Shown: one piece after another, positions 1 to 8,751 of the stretch
Numbering within the stretch: position 1 is the first letter of the stretch
Layout of the letters: every line of letters begins with the position of its first letter
From: Mesorhizobium alhagi CCNWXJ12-2
GTDB taxonomy: Bacteria > Pseudomonadota > Alphaproteobacteria > Rhizobiales > Rhizobiaceae
Reading direction: 5' to 3'
Length of the DNA: 52,137 nt
Assembly: GCF_000236565.1 (NCBI RefSeq)
Contig: NZ_AHAM01000292.1
Location: forward strand, 1-52,137
Translations under genes and position numbers: made by a program
The notes under the pieces: model-generated
The model's input: only the letters and a program-made list of their open reading frames with translations
Told to the model about the DNA's origin: nothing
Databases searched by the model: none

Positions 1-492
1 GACGCCCTCTCCGTGGAGGGCCGGACGAAAACGCCCAGACCAGGAGATGTTGGTCTCCTCGCCGAGTTTCAGGAACAGGTCGAGCTTTTCGGCGAAAAGG
101 TCGTCATAGGCTCGCGTGTCAAGGCCGAACAGCGGAATGGCCTCTCCGAACGAGCCTCGCCCGACGACGATCTCGGCGCGTCCCCTGGAAATCAGGTCGA
201 GCGTCGCGAATTCCTGAAAAACCCGGACGGGATCGGCAGCGCTCAGCACCGTTACCGCGCTCGTCAACCGGATGTTGCTTGTACGGGCAGCTGCGGCGGC
301 AAGAATGACCGCTGGCGCGGAGTCAAGAAATTCGGCGCGATGGTGCTCGCCGATGCCGAAGACGTCGAGCCCGACGCGGTCAGCGGTTTCAACCTCATCA
401 AGGAGGTCGGCCATGCGATCGGTCGCCGAGGGAAGTCGTCCGGTCGCCGGGTCGGGGAGGATGGCCGCGAAACTGTCGATGCCTATTTCCAT
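1..492 (-). CDS. LLM-class (luciferase-like) flavin-dependent oxidoreductase, N-terminal part
   Basis: The first 164 residues of a bacterial-luciferase-fold monooxygenase; the rest lies beyond the left edge. The reading frame starts at ATG 492 ([14 protein letters not shown]) and stays open to base 1. Seen: the family motifs [10 protein letters not shown] near residue 46, an Ala-rich helix followed by [20 protein letters not shown], and [19 protein letters not shown], which together match the TIM-barrel core of the F420/FMN-dependent LLM family. Such enzymes use reduced flavin or F420 to oxidise or reduce small organic molecules in the cytosol. It sits downstream of an NTF2-like remnant on the same strand and near isochorismatase and quinone-reductase genes, suggesting a detoxification neighbourhood. 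No strong Shine-Dalgarno sequence is visible. The substrate cannot be told. Confidence 0.85.
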   Translation of the reverse strand, partial: MEIGIDSFAAILPDPATGRLPSATDRMADLLDEVETADRVGLDVFGIGEHHRAEFLDSAPAVILAAAAARTSNIRLTSAVTVLSAADPVRVFQEFATLDLISRGRAEIVVGRGSFGEAIPLFGLDTRAYDDLFAEKLDLFLKLGEETNISWSGRFRPALHGEGV

Positions 493-511
493 GATGGGTT
501 CTCGCAAATCA

Positions 512-860
512 CTATCGATCGTGATGGTGGGTGGCGCGTGCTACGCCGGTTCGGCGAAGCACGATGTGCTCTTCCCCGGGGTCGAACATCGAGATCCGGC
601 CAGGGGCGACGGTCGCGGTCACCTCGTTCTGCAACACGTCCCAATGCTCGGCCAGCTTGCCGTCCTCGACCCGGAAGATGTCAAACGCTAACGTCCGTTA
701 CGGCCTGCGAGATCGCTTCGTGACCACGCGCCGAACGCTCGGGGTCGTGAAAGCTCCGCGTTTTCATCGCGGATGTTTCGGAACGCCGAGATGCGCTGAG
801 TGGAGTCGCGTCGCCGAACGCCAGATCGAGGTTGGCCTGCATGATTGTCGCGAAATCCAT
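512..860 (-). pseudogene. NTF2-like/SnoaL-like protein remnant, frameshifted
   Basis: From ATG 860 the frame reads MDFATIMQANLDLAFGDAT and later GHEAISQAVTDVSV, then hits a stop at 681. A different frame then continues without a break as FDIFRVEDGKLAEHWDVLQ and ends at the TAG at 512. Both halves look like nuclear-transport-factor-2/SnoaL-like small proteins (cone-shaped fold, ligand binding or small-molecule isomerase roles), and the phrase with VEDGKLAEHWD is characteristic of that family. The two halves may come from one gene with a frameshift around 684-692, or from two neighbouring family members fused by a deletion, because the joined product is shorter than the usual 130 or so residues. 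A sequencing error could explain the frameshift but not the missing middle. Confidence 0.65.
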
Positions 861-958
861 CGCTGACTCCCTTATGGTAGCTTCGGATAGAACTGTGGAT
901 GACGAGGCCGGAGCCATTCCGGGCATGCCTCGGGCTCGCCTCGTCATCCGAACTCAGA

Positions 959-1612
959 TCAGCCCGAAGTGCTCGGCACCGGCGTGTTTAGCAGTTGCTG
1001 CTCCCAGAGATAGGCGATAGCGCTGCCGCCGATGTGGTACTTGAGGGCGTCGTTCAATTCGGTCGCGGTCTCGGCCCGGGCCCAATCGCGTTGCCATTCG
1101 GAAGCCAGGGCCAGCCAAGTCATCATGTTGATGCCGGCTGCGATCATGCGCTGAATCGCGACCTCGTGGGCCTCGAGCGACGTGCCGCCCGACGCATCGG
1201 TGATCACGGTCACGTCCCAACCTTCTCCCGCCGCTTGGATCGCCGGCATCGCGACGCAGATCTCGGTCCACAGGCCGGCGATAATCAACTGCTTGCGGCC
1301 CGTCGCCTTGACCGCATCGACGACCTTTGGATCCTCCCAGGTATTGATGAACGTCCGGTCGATGACCTCCTGGTCGGGGAACACCTCGGTGACGTGCGGG
1401 AAGATGACGCCGCCGCGGGCGGCAATTACGCTGGTCAGAATCGTGGGAACGCCAAACACCTTGGCCACTTTAGCGAGCGCGGTCGTGTTGTTGACCACCG
1501 CCTGCGGATCGTGGCTGTTCAGGTTCGCCAGCTGGTAGGGCTGATGGTCTATCAGGACGAGTACGGAATCCTCGGGGCGAAGAAGCGAGGCAAGGCCGTT
1601 GCGAAAAGTCAT
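959..1612 (-). CDS. isochorismatase-family cysteine hydrolase
   Basis: A 217-residue hydrolase of the isochorismatase superfamily, closest in form to the YcaC-like group. The start at ATG 1612 (MTFRNGLASLLRPEDSVLVL) has AGGAG six bases upstream. The catalytic triad is visible: Asp in VLVLIDHQPYQ, Lys in TGRKQLIIAGLWTE and Cys in EICVAMPAIQAAG, preceded by the usual cis-peptide region. The C-terminal helix WLALASEWQRDW is typical of the YcaC type. These enzymes hydrolyse amide or ether-like bonds of small metabolites; the natural substrate of this group is mostly unknown. A truncated LysR-type gene starts 290 bases away on the other strand, so the gene has probably lost its divergent regulator. 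The product is cytosolic; nothing indicates export. Confidence 0.9.
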   Translation of the reverse strand: MTFRNGLASLLRPEDSVLVLIDHQPYQLANLNSHDPQAVVNNTTALAKVAKVFGVPTILTSVIAARGGVIFPHVTEVFPDQEVIDRTFINTWEDPKVVDAVKATGRKQLIIAGLWTEICVAMPAIQAAGEGWDVTVITDASGGTSLEAHEVAIQRMIAAGINMMTWLALASEWQRDWARAETATELNDALKYHIGGSAIAYLWEQQLLNTPVPSTSG

Positions 1613-1904
1613 TCCAATCTCCTGGGTCTCGAGGGAAGCGCTCATCTGCTGCTGGTAACTAACGAATACGTTCGCGCTTTGCGGTGCAGGACATGCCGCT
1701 CTGGTGCCGTTCTTGCTCCCTTTCCGGCTCGTCGCGACGCGGAGGCTTGAGTTCGTTCGGCTTCTCGGAAAGGGTGCGACCGAACTTCGACGGATCTGCC
1801 GGCGGGAATGCGTGAGTGCCAGACCGTGCGGCGAGCGCAGCAAGCGACATCTCCATCGGCGATCCTGCTCCTGCCACGCTGTGTCGCGAAACGGGGAACG
1901 CCGA

Positions 1905-2018
1905 ATGGACATCGCAGACTTGCGGACGTTCGTGGAAGTTGCCGATGCCGGGGGCGTTTCGGCCGCCGGCTACGAGGATCGCTCGGCAGGATCAGGCGAT
2001 CCGAAGACAAAGGGATGA
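1905..2018 (+). pseudogene. LysR-family regulator, N-terminal stub
   Basis: ATG 1905 opens a frame that begins MDIADLRTFVEVADAGGVSAAG, the standard opening of LysR-type transcriptional regulators (first helix of the winged HTH). After about 22 residues the match ends and the frame runs into unrelated sequence up to a stop at 2018, immediately before the pirin gene. A full LysR protein has about 300 residues, so more than 90% of the gene has been deleted, bringing the pirin gene close to the former LysR promoter. The stub is divergent from the isochorismatase-type gene, the normal arrangement for a LysR regulator and its target. Confidence 0.6.
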
Positions 2019-2023
2019 TGCAC

Positions 2024-2959
2024 ATGAGTTGGAACCCAGCACTTGAACCGGGCTGCCCGGACGAGGTCGGCATCGATGCGATCGAGACCCTGATCGTCCC
2101 GCGCTCCCGCGACCTCGGCGGTTTCGAGGTCCGGCGCGCCCTGCCCGCACCGAAGCGGCAGATGGTCGGGCCATTCATCTTCTTCGACCAGGCCGGGCCG
2201 GCCGAGCTGCTGACCGGGCAGGGCGTCGACGTCCGTCCGCATCCGCATATCGGCCTCGGCACGGTCACCTACCTGTTCAAGGGCGACTTCCATCACCGTG
2301 ACAGCACCGGCGCCGACCAGATCATCCGTCCCGGCGCGCTGAACTGGATGGTCGCCGGGCGCGGCGTCACGCATTCGGAGCGTACCTCCGCGACGGCGCG
2401 GAGCGGCCCGAACAGCCTGTTCGGCATCCAGACCTGGCTGGCCTTGCCGGACAGCCACGAGGACGTGGCGCCCAGCTTTGAGCATCACGGCAAGGAGATG
2501 CTGCCCGTCATCGAAGACAGTGGCGTCTCGGTTCGGCTCATTCTCGGAAACGCCTATGGCAAGATCGCACCGGCGACGATGCTCTCCGAGACGTTCTACG
2601 CCGACGTGAGGCTCGAGCCGGGAAGCCGGCTGCCGATGCCGGACAACCACGAAGACCGCGGCATCTACATCGTCGAAGGCTCGATCTCGGTCGCGGGCCA
2701 GAACTTCGAGGCAGGGCAAATGATGGTGTTCCGGCCGGGGGACCGCATCTCGGTTGGCGCCGGGGACCGCGGCGCGCGACTGATGATCCTCGGCGGCGCG
2801 ACCTTCAACGGACCGCGCTACATCTGGTGGAACTTCGTCGCCTCGTCGCAGGAACGCATCGAACGCGCCAAGGCCGAATGGCGCGCCGCGAACTGGGGCA
2901 AGGGGCGCTTCGATCTGCCCGTCGACGACCGCAACGAGCACATTCCCCTTCCGGAATGA
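2024..2959 (+). CDS. pirin family protein
   Basis: A 311-residue bicupin of the pirin family. The N-terminal cupin shows the iron-binding pattern HPHIGLGTVTYLFKG followed by FHHRDSTG and the loop WMVAGRGVTHSERTS; the C-terminal cupin has NHEDRGIYIVEG. Bacterial pirins bind Fe(II) or other metals; some act as quercetin 2,3-dioxygenases and others modulate partner enzymes. I chose ATG 2024 (MSWNPALEPG) because AGGG lies nine bases upstream; ATG 2015 and 2018 are in frame but too close to that site. The gene follows a LysR stub and precedes a DUF5996-acetyltransferase gene by 25 bases, so the two are probably co-transcribed. Length and motifs are complete. Confidence 0.9.
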   Translation: MSWNPALEPGCPDEVGIDAIETLIVPRSRDLGGFEVRRALPAPKRQMVGPFIFFDQAGPAELLTGQGVDVRPHPHIGLGTVTYLFKGDFHHRDSTGADQIIRPGALNWMVAGRGVTHSERTSATARSGPNSLFGIQTWLALPDSHEDVAPSFEHHGKEMLPVIEDSGVSVRLILGNAYGKIAPATMLSETFYADVRLEPGSRLPMPDNHEDRGIYIVEGSISVAGQNFEAGQMMVFRPGDRISVGAGDRGARLMILGGATFNGPRYIWWNFVASSQERIERAKAEWRAANWGKGRFDLPVDDRNEHIPLPE

Positions 2960-2984
2960 CCGAAACCAGCCTGGAGGAACCGAA

Positions 2985-4232
2985 ATGACCAAATGGCCCG
3001 ACCTCGATTACCTCAGCTGGCGCGAGACGTGTTCGGCTCTGCATCTCTATCTCCAGGTCGCCGGCAAATACCGGCTGGCGCACACACCGTGGCTGAACCA
3101 TTCGTGGAACGCGACCTTCTACGTCACGCCGATCGGTCTGGTGTCCTCGCCGATTCCGGATGGACCGGGCATCGAGATCCTGTTCGATCTGCGCGAGCAC
3201 AAGGTCGTGGGCACCTGCGGAAACGGTCGCAGAAAATCGTTCGATCTCGGGCCGATGACGGTCGCCAGATTCCACGCCAGTTTCGTGCAACTGATTTCGG
3301 ATCTGGGCGGCACGCCGACGTTCAATGGGCAGCCGAACGAGGTGCCGAACCCGATACCCTTCGCCGAGGACGATCGCGACCGGCCGTACGACCGCGACGC
3401 GGTCCAGCGCTTCCACCAGGCCTTGATGGCGGTCGACAAGGTCTTCAATCGGTTCCGCACGTCGTTTCTCGGCAAGGCCAGTCCCGTTCATCTCTTCTGG
3501 GGCGCGCTCGACCTGGCGATCACCCGCTTTTCGGGCAGGCGCGCCCCGCTCCATCCGGCGGGCATCCCCGCCTTGCCGGACGACGTGGCGCAGGAGGCCT
3601 ATGACCGCGAGGTGTCCTCGGCGGGCTTCTGGCCGGGCGGCAACGGCATCGACTATCCGGCCTTCTACGCCTACGCCTATCCGGCGCCGGCCGGCTACCG
3701 CGCAGCAGCGGTTCGGCCCGATGCCGCTTTCTGGCACGACGGCCTGTCCGAATTCGTCCTCCCCTACGATGCCGTGCGGTCGGCCGCCGATCCCGACGAA
3801 GCCCTGATGGCCTTCCTCGTCTCGACCTACGAGCCGGCGGCCGATCTGGGCGAATGGGACCGCGATCTCCTCGAATGCGCGCATGGAGCGCCGCGGCAGG
3901 TCCGCCGGCCCGACGCCGAAACGGTCGGGCCCGCGGCCTCGACCGGCAACGAGACGGTCGAGCGGGAGGATGGCGCGTCGAAGGGACGCTACCGCCTCGT
4001 CGTCGACGGCGTGGAGGCCGAGATGACGTACAGCCGGGCTGGCGAAGGCCTGATCATCATCGACCACACGGAAGTGCCTGCGGCCCTGCGCGGCCGCAAG
4101 GTCGGCGAGCGTCTGGTACGCCAGGCGATCGAGGACGCCCGCCGCGACGGTGTCGCCATCATGCCGCTCTGCCCCTTCGCGAAGGCGCAGATCGGCCGCC
4201 ACCCGGAATGGCAGGACGTGCTGCGGCGCTGA
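2985..4232 (+). CDS. DUF5996 protein fused to a YidJ-type GNAT acetyltransferase domain
   Basis: A 415-residue two-domain protein starting at ATG 2985 behind GGAGG. Residues 1 to about 300 match the DUF5996 family (opening WPDLDYLSWRETCSALHLYLQ, then WLNHSWNATFYVTPIGL and FWPGGNGIDYPAFYAYAYP). After a Glu/Ala-rich linker (about 305-335) comes a compact GNAT-like domain of the Gcn5-related/YidJ type, with MTYSRAGEGLIIIDHTEVP, the acetyl-CoA loop RGRKVGERLV and the C-terminal PLCPFAKAQIGRHPEW. Both families are known separately. The DUF5996 function is unknown; the small GNAT domain probably transfers acetyl from acetyl-CoA. The fusion is uninterrupted, so one polypeptide is expected. Its place behind pirin suggests a stress or detoxification setting; no substrate can be proposed. 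Confidence 0.8.
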   Translation: MTKWPDLDYLSWRETCSALHLYLQVAGKYRLAHTPWLNHSWNATFYVTPIGLVSSPIPDGPGIEILFDLREHKVVGTCGNGRRKSFDLGPMTVARFHASFVQLISDLGGTPTFNGQPNEVPNPIPFAEDDRDRPYDRDAVQRFHQALMAVDKVFNRFRTSFLGKASPVHLFWGALDLAITRFSGRRAPLHPAGIPALPDDVAQEAYDREVSSAGFWPGGNGIDYPAFYAYAYPAPAGYRAAAVRPDAAFWHDGLSEFVLPYDAVRSAADPDEALMAFLVSTYEPAADLGEWDRDLLECAHGAPRQVRRPDAETVGPAASTGNETVEREDGASKGRYRLVVDGVEAEMTYSRAGEGLIIIDHTEVPAALRGRKVGERLVRQAIEDARRDGVAIMPLCPFAKAQIGRHPEWQDVLRR

Positions 4233-4387
4233 AGCGAGGGCGGCGGCGGATCATGGCGTTGGTCGGCGCCACCTTGATCGGCCGGCCCGCTGCTCCCGAG
4301 AAAGTCGCCGGAATTAGAATGAGAGCAATGATGTGTACCTGCTAACGAGGCTCCTACCATCAATTGGGTTTGAGGAAAGGCAAGATC

Positions 4388-5392
4388 ATGACCGACACCA
4401 TGAAGGCAATGGTCCTCGAAAAGTTCGGTGGCTACGACGCGTTCGAGCTGCGCGATGTTTGCGTACCGGCTGTCGGACCGCGACAGGTCCGGGTGCGCGT
4501 TCACGCCACTGCCATCAATCCCCTGGACTATCAGATCCGCCGCGGCGACTATGTCGATTACGTGCCGCTCCCCGCCATCATCGGTCACGACGTTTCCGGC
4601 GTCGTGGAAGAGAAGGGGGCGGACGTGAGCGAGTTCGAGATAGGTGACGAGGTTTACTACACGCCCAAAATCTTCGGCGGCCCCGGCTCATATGCGGAGC
4701 AGCACGTTGTCGACGTCGATCTGGTCGCTCGCAAGCCGCACAATATCAGCCATCTGGAGGCTGCCAGCCTGACGCTGGTTGGCGGTACGATCTGGGAAGC
4801 TTTGGTGACCCGCGCCCAGCTTGCTGTCCATGAAACGATTTTGATCCACGGTGGCGCCGGCGGTGTGGGCACGGTGGCGATCCAGCTTGCCAAGGCGATG
4901 GGTGCGCGGGTCATCACGACGGCGCGCTCCAGCAACCATGAATTCGTACGTTCGCTCGGAGCGGACGAGGTAATCGACTACACCTCCGATGACTATGTCT
5001 CAACCGTGGCGGACCTGACGCATGGCAAGGGGGTGAACGTCGTGTTCGACACCATCGGCGGCGACACCCTGACGAAAAGCCCGCTCGCCCTCGCAGATGC
5101 CGGACGGGTGGTCAGCATCGTCGACATCGCACAGCCGCAAAACCTGATCGAGGCGTGGGGCAAGAATGCCGCTTATCATTTCGTGTTCACCCGGCAGAAC
5201 CGCGGCAAGCTCGACGCGCTGACAAACCTTGTCGAACGCGGTCTGATCAAGCCTGTGATCGGCGCGGTGCTGCCTCTGGCTCGGGTCGGCGATGCGCATG
5301 AATTGCTCGAAGGCGGAAGCTCCCGTGGGCTTCGAGGTAAGGTGGCGATCGATGTTGTGGGCCAGACTGTCGAGCTTCCCACGCAGCGATAG
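4388..5392 (+). CDS. NADPH:quinone oxidoreductase-like medium-chain dehydrogenase
   Basis: A 334-residue MDR-superfamily enzyme of the zeta-crystallin/quinone reductase type. The start ATG 4388 ([15 protein letters not shown]) is preceded by GAGGAAAGG. The N-terminal GroES-like domain has [17 protein letters not shown] and the GHDVSG loop. The Rossmann domain contains [20 protein letters not shown], the NADP-binding fingerprint, and GADEVIDY. There is no structural-zinc cysteine cluster, which fits the zinc-free quinone oxidoreductase branch. Such enzymes reduce quinones or activated alkenes with NADPH. The gene starts 155 bases after the DUF5996 gene on the same strand and is followed by a possible hairpin terminator. 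It may belong to the same stress-response group as pirin, but it may have its own promoter. Confidence 0.9.
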   Translation: MTDTMKAMVLEKFGGYDAFELRDVCVPAVGPRQVRVRVHATAINPLDYQIRRGDYVDYVPLPAIIGHDVSGVVEEKGADVSEFEIGDEVYYTPKIFGGPGSYAEQHVVDVDLVARKPHNISHLEAASLTLVGGTIWEALVTRAQLAVHETILIHGGAGGVGTVAIQLAKAMGARVITTARSSNHEFVRSLGADEVIDYTSDDYVSTVADLTHGKGVNVVFDTIGGDTLTKSPLALADAGRVVSIVDIAQPQNLIEAWGKNAAYHFVFTRQNRGKLDALTNLVERGLIKPVIGAVLPLARVGDAHELLEGGSSRGLRGKVAIDVVGQTVELPTQR

Positions 5393-5417
5393 ATACAACG
5401 ATAAGGCAGCGGTATTT

Positions 5418-5442
5418 TCCCGAAATACCCTCGTTTTCGGGA
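5418..5442 (+). terminator. possible hairpin terminator after the quinone oxidoreductase gene
   Basis: TCCCGAAA at 5418-5425 pairs exactly with TTTCGGGA at 5435-5442 around a nine-base loop, 25 bases after the stop codon. There is no T run after the hairpin, so intrinsic termination would be weak. The rest of 5443-5690 shows no gene or recognisable element; the next gene is convergent. Confidence 0.35.
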
Positions 5443-5690
5443 CCGCAGCTATCCCCGCCTCCCGCCGGAAAGCGGCCTACTCACCCCTGTCGGCCATCGG
5501 AGGCGGCAGAAGTCGGAGATCTTGCGGGCAAGCAGTTTGGTATGCGGAAGGTCAGGCATGTGGTTAGGCGTCGGTATTCGATCCGGCCGATCGCCGGCTA
5601 TCGGCGTTCCGTTCTATCAGCACGCACCGCGTAACCCAATCTCGCCGTCCCATCCGAGCGCCATGAAGCACGCAAACGATGTGAGCCGTG

Positions 5691-6920
5691 TCACCTGAAA
5701 GAAAGGGAACGCGGTTCCGGAGCATTGATTTCGGCGTCGGTGAACAGATTCGGAAACAACCGTTCCCTGAAATCGAGAGGAAACGCGATCCGCACCGGTG
5801 CCTTCGGGGTGTCTGATTTCAGGAAGCCTCGATCGACGAGATCAGATAGCGTGTTCCTTGCCGTGCGCTCGGAGGTCTTCAGCACGAAATTGGCCTCGCC
5901 GCGCGGCAGGCTCCCGTACCGCAATACTGCTGACACCAGATCAGGCGCTCGTTTGTCGTCGACAATATCTTTCACCAGGGCACGGTAGCGAGTCTCAAGC
6001 CGTCCGAGGTCGAACATTGCGGTCGAGAACCGCACCTGGTCGAGCGCAACTGTAAGGAACCATTCGACGAAATCCTTGAGTGCCGATTCCGAAAGATTTC
6101 CTCGGCGATCACGATCGCCTTGTCTGGGACTGTCCGCGTGATCCATCATGCGCTTGTATTCGCCACGATCTTTCAGGCCACGGGCGAGGCCTCGAGATAT
6201 CGACCACAGGCCATTGCCTCCAATACCGGCCTTGAGCGCCATGGCGTGAGACATCAGGCGACTGACGCGGCCGTTGCCGTCTGGAAACGGGTGTATGTAA
6301 TTGAGGCGATGATGAGCAGACGCAATCGCGATGATTCGCAGGCTCGCCTGCTTTTCGGCCATCGCATATCGTTTCTGGAAATACCCCATAAATGCCACCA
6401 CCCTGCCAGGCGATGGCGGCTGATGGCGGCCGACAACGACGTCATGATCGGCGGACAACCGGAACTCGCCGGGCACGATCTCGGCTGTCATGCCGCCAGG
6501 TTTGTCGATGAACCGGAATTCCTCAGGCATCTCGTTGTAGAAGACACGATGAACCCAACGGATGAAATCGATCGAGGTCGGGATTGGCAACTCCCCACGC
6601 AACCCGAGGCCGTCAATCGTCCTCTGAACTTCGACATGGGCCTTGGCCTCTAAGGCGAGAGGACGGCGTTCCGGATCAATCGCGGCTCCGGCCAATGCTC
6701 TTTCAATATCTCGAGGTCGGGTGTTGTGGCCTTCGATTAAATTCGAATAGTAAGAATTCATGACGCGCACGAGATCGGCCAGTTCGGCAGCCGATTCCGG
6801 ATGCAGGCCTCGGCCGAGTTCATCGGCGGCCTTCTGCAGCTCGATCGCCAGATCGGCCAGGACGGTCGGCACCGCGTCGTCAAAAAACAGCGGCTCGATA
6901 CGGGCAGGGGTCTCAAGCAT
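5691..6920 (-). CDS. Fic family protein (class II, AMPylase-type) with C-terminal winged helix
   Basis: A 409-residue Fic protein. The catalytic loop at residues 210-221 reads HPFPDGNGRVSR, the complete HPFxDGNGRxxR motif for transfer of AMP (or another phosphate-containing group) to a target hydroxyl. An inhibitory helix motif S-x-x-x-E-G (SNLIEG, residues 59-64) lies upstream of the Fic core, which defines a class II, self-inhibited enzyme needing no separate antitoxin. A C-terminal winged-helix-like segment (about 335-390; EANFVLKTSERTARNTL) suggests DNA or partner binding. ATG 6920 is chosen; an upstream TTG at 6947 is in frame. Five copies of TTGCCGAT lie from just before the start to 200 bases upstream. 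It has no co-transcribed partner, and its target is unknown. Confidence 0.9.
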   Translation of the reverse strand: MLETPARIEPLFFDDAVPTVLADLAIELQKAADELGRGLHPESAAELADLVRVMNSYYSNLIEGHNTRPRDIERALAGAAIDPERRPLALEAKAHVEVQRTIDGLGLRGELPIPTSIDFIRWVHRVFYNEMPEEFRFIDKPGGMTAEIVPGEFRLSADHDVVVGRHQPPSPGRVVAFMGYFQKRYAMAEKQASLRIIAIASAHHRLNYIHPFPDGNGRVSRLMSHAMALKAGIGGNGLWSISRGLARGLKDRGEYKRMMDHADSPRQGDRDRRGNLSESALKDFVEWFLTVALDQVRFSTAMFDLGRLETRYRALVKDIVDDKRAPDLVSAVLRYGSLPRGEANFVLKTSERTARNTLSDLVDRGFLKSDTPKAPVRIAFPLDFRERLFPNLFTDAEINAPEPRSLSFR

Positions 6921-6923
6921 TCT

Positions 6924-7117
6924 TTGCCGATCTCTATCGCGTCTCAACGGCTTACAGTGTAACGCATTTTAGCCCACAAGTCTGCACAATTGCCGATATG
7001 AATTGCCGATCCATTTGCCGATCCCTTTGTGACTTTGGCCGCCGATAAGGACGCAGCCCAAAAATGCTTCAAAAAGGTCGGTCGGACAAAGCCGACCGGG
7101 CCCATGGCATTGCCGAT
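6924..7117. repeat. five TTGCCGAT direct repeats in front of the Fic gene
   Basis: The octamer TTGCCGAT occurs at 6924, 6990, 7003, 7015 and 7110, always on the plus strand. The middle three are spaced 13 and 12 bases apart, a little over one helical turn, and lie 70-100 bases upstream of the Fic start; the first is four bases from the start codon. The cluster could be a binding array for a regulator, perhaps the Fic protein's own winged helix, but that is inference. Apart from these repeats, the stretch between the Fic gene and the dnaE2 stub holds nothing I can name. Confidence 0.5.
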
Positions 7118-7198
7118 GGCGTTACTGCCGCGCGGGTCCCGGGCGTTCGCCATTGCAGCCGAATCTCCTACCGCCGGCCAAGGCGCATATCCTCAGCG

Positions 7199-7282
7199 TC
7201 AAATGCATTTCCGCTTTATCGCGATGCCGAGTGCCTGGTAGGTGGTGACCTGCAGCTCGGCATATCGATTTGCGCCGGTCAT
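7199..7282 (-). pseudogene. dnaE2: dnaE2 remnant (error-prone DNA polymerase III alpha, first residues)
   Basis: ATG 7282 overlaps the imuB stop codon as ATGA and opens a 27-residue frame, MTGANRYAELQVTT followed by YQALGIAIKRKCI. YAELQVTT is the well-conserved start of DnaE2 (normally continuing into the PHP domain), and ALGIA resembles a later part of the same PHP domain, so the stub appears to have lost internal sequence as well as more than 1000 residues downstream. The position directly after imuB is exactly where dnaE2 stands in complete imuA-imuB-dnaE2 cassettes. The stub cannot make a polymerase. Confidence 0.65.
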
Positions 7283-8751
7283 CCGAAGATCCCGTGCATA
7301 AACCATAGCGCTCGCCGTTCTCGTCCTCGACCTGGAAATAATGCCTCACGGCCGCCAACTCGGCGTCGCGCTTCCACCATTCCCCGAAAACCCGTGCCGG
7401 GGCCGTCCGCCCGCTTCACGCGCCGGCGCACGCCGGGCCAGGTGAAGGTCACCGGCGGATGGTCGGGAAGAAGGGCGACCGTCTCGATAGGTTCGGGCCG
7501 TGGCAGCAACCTCGACGGCGCGGCCAATGGCCAGGCCAGCCCTCGCCGGTATCAGGCGCCATCGGCGCAATGCGCTGGACCGACCGTTCGGGAACGTCGC
7601 TCTGCACCGGGGCGAAGCGATAGAGCCGGTCCTCGCCGACACGGTTGGCGAGGATGTCGATCACATCCGAGACGTCGGGTTCGGGCGCCTCGGCAAGCGA
7701 GGAAATCATCTGCTTGGACCGCAGCGGCTCGGCAACGGTCGCGGCAAGCCGCATCAGCTCGACGCCGAACCCTGGATCGATGGTTTCTATCTTGTCGGTG
7801 AGCAGCCGGGTCAGACGCTTCACATCGCGCACCGGCATTGCTGTGCCGACACGGATCGCCTCGACGTGGTTATCGACACGGAAGAACAAAAGATCGAGCC
7901 GGCGCGCGCCCTGCCCTCGCGCCTCAAGTTCGGCGCAGAGCTTTGCCACCAGCTTGCCCGTATAGCGGGCGATCGTCTCGGCCGCGCCGATGGGCTCCGC
8001 AAAATTGCGGCAGACTTCGACGATCTCCTGCGGCCGGGTCAGCTCGATCGGTTCGCTCACTCGGGCGAACGCCTGGTCGAGGCGTCGGCCGGGTTCCGGT
8101 CCAAAACGCAGCGCCAGTGCCGCGCGCGGTGTGACGGCAAGATCCGCAATTGTCTCGAAGCCGAGTTGCCTTAGACTGTCAACCGTGCCGGCGGCCAAGC
8201 GAAAGCGCTGCAACCGGCAAGGGCAGGACTGCCTGCGCCGTCTCGCCGGATGGAACCACAAGGATCTGCCGCGTGCCGAAGCGGGCTAGCGCGTGGGCTG
8301 CGCCCCATGTGTCGGCAACCGCGGCGCGCGCCGCGATGTGGGATGCGCCAAGCCGCGCCACCATCTCGGTAAGCATTGCCGCCTCGCCACCATGCAGATG
8401 ATCGGCGCCGGTCGTATCCATAACGAGGCCGTCCGGCGGATCGGCAGCGACGATCGGCGCGTAGCGGCGCAACGCCCACAGCGCCAACCGCTCGAGCGCG
8501 TCGAGATCTGCTTCCGGTTCTGCGTCATGAACGATGAGGCCCGGAACGAGTGCCTGCGCCTTGCTCGCCGGCATGCCGATGCGCAGGCCGGCTGCGTGCG
8601 CTGCCGCGTCGGCGGCAAGCACAACACGGCGGCGACCATCACGGCCGATCAAAACGAGCGGCGTCTCAGGCGGAGGCGCGGCGTCGCCCGAGTTCCTTCT
8701 GAAGCGGTCCGTCGGCCACATCGGAAGGAAGAGCGATACGACCCTTGGCAT
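7279..8751 (-). pseudogene. imuB: imuB (DNA polymerase Y-family-like protein), multiply frameshifted
   Basis: Successive frames reconstruct ImuB, the catalytically inactive Y-family protein that links ImuA and DnaE2 in SOS mutagenesis. ATG 8751 (MPRVVSLFLPMWPTDRFRR) runs to LPVAAL, where an extra base in the AAA run at 8202-8204 shifts the frame. The next frame gives GTVDSLRQLGFETIADLAV down to DTGEGWPGHWPR. A missing base near 7517 shifts to PEPIETVALLPDHPPVTFTW; an extra base in the G run at 7399-7402 shifts again to FGEWWKRDAELAAVRHYFQ and VEDENGERY; a deletion near 7300-7306 then removes part of the C terminus before the final WFMHGIFG and stop at 7279. A GTG at 8778 is an alternative start. 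The start overlaps the end of imuA, as in intact cassettes. Confidence 0.85.

Noticed and set aside
2805-4202. 465-codon minus-strand frame opposite the DUF5996-GNAT gene
   Set aside because: Arg/Ala-rich with no family features; the plus-strand gene has a good ribosome site and known domains.
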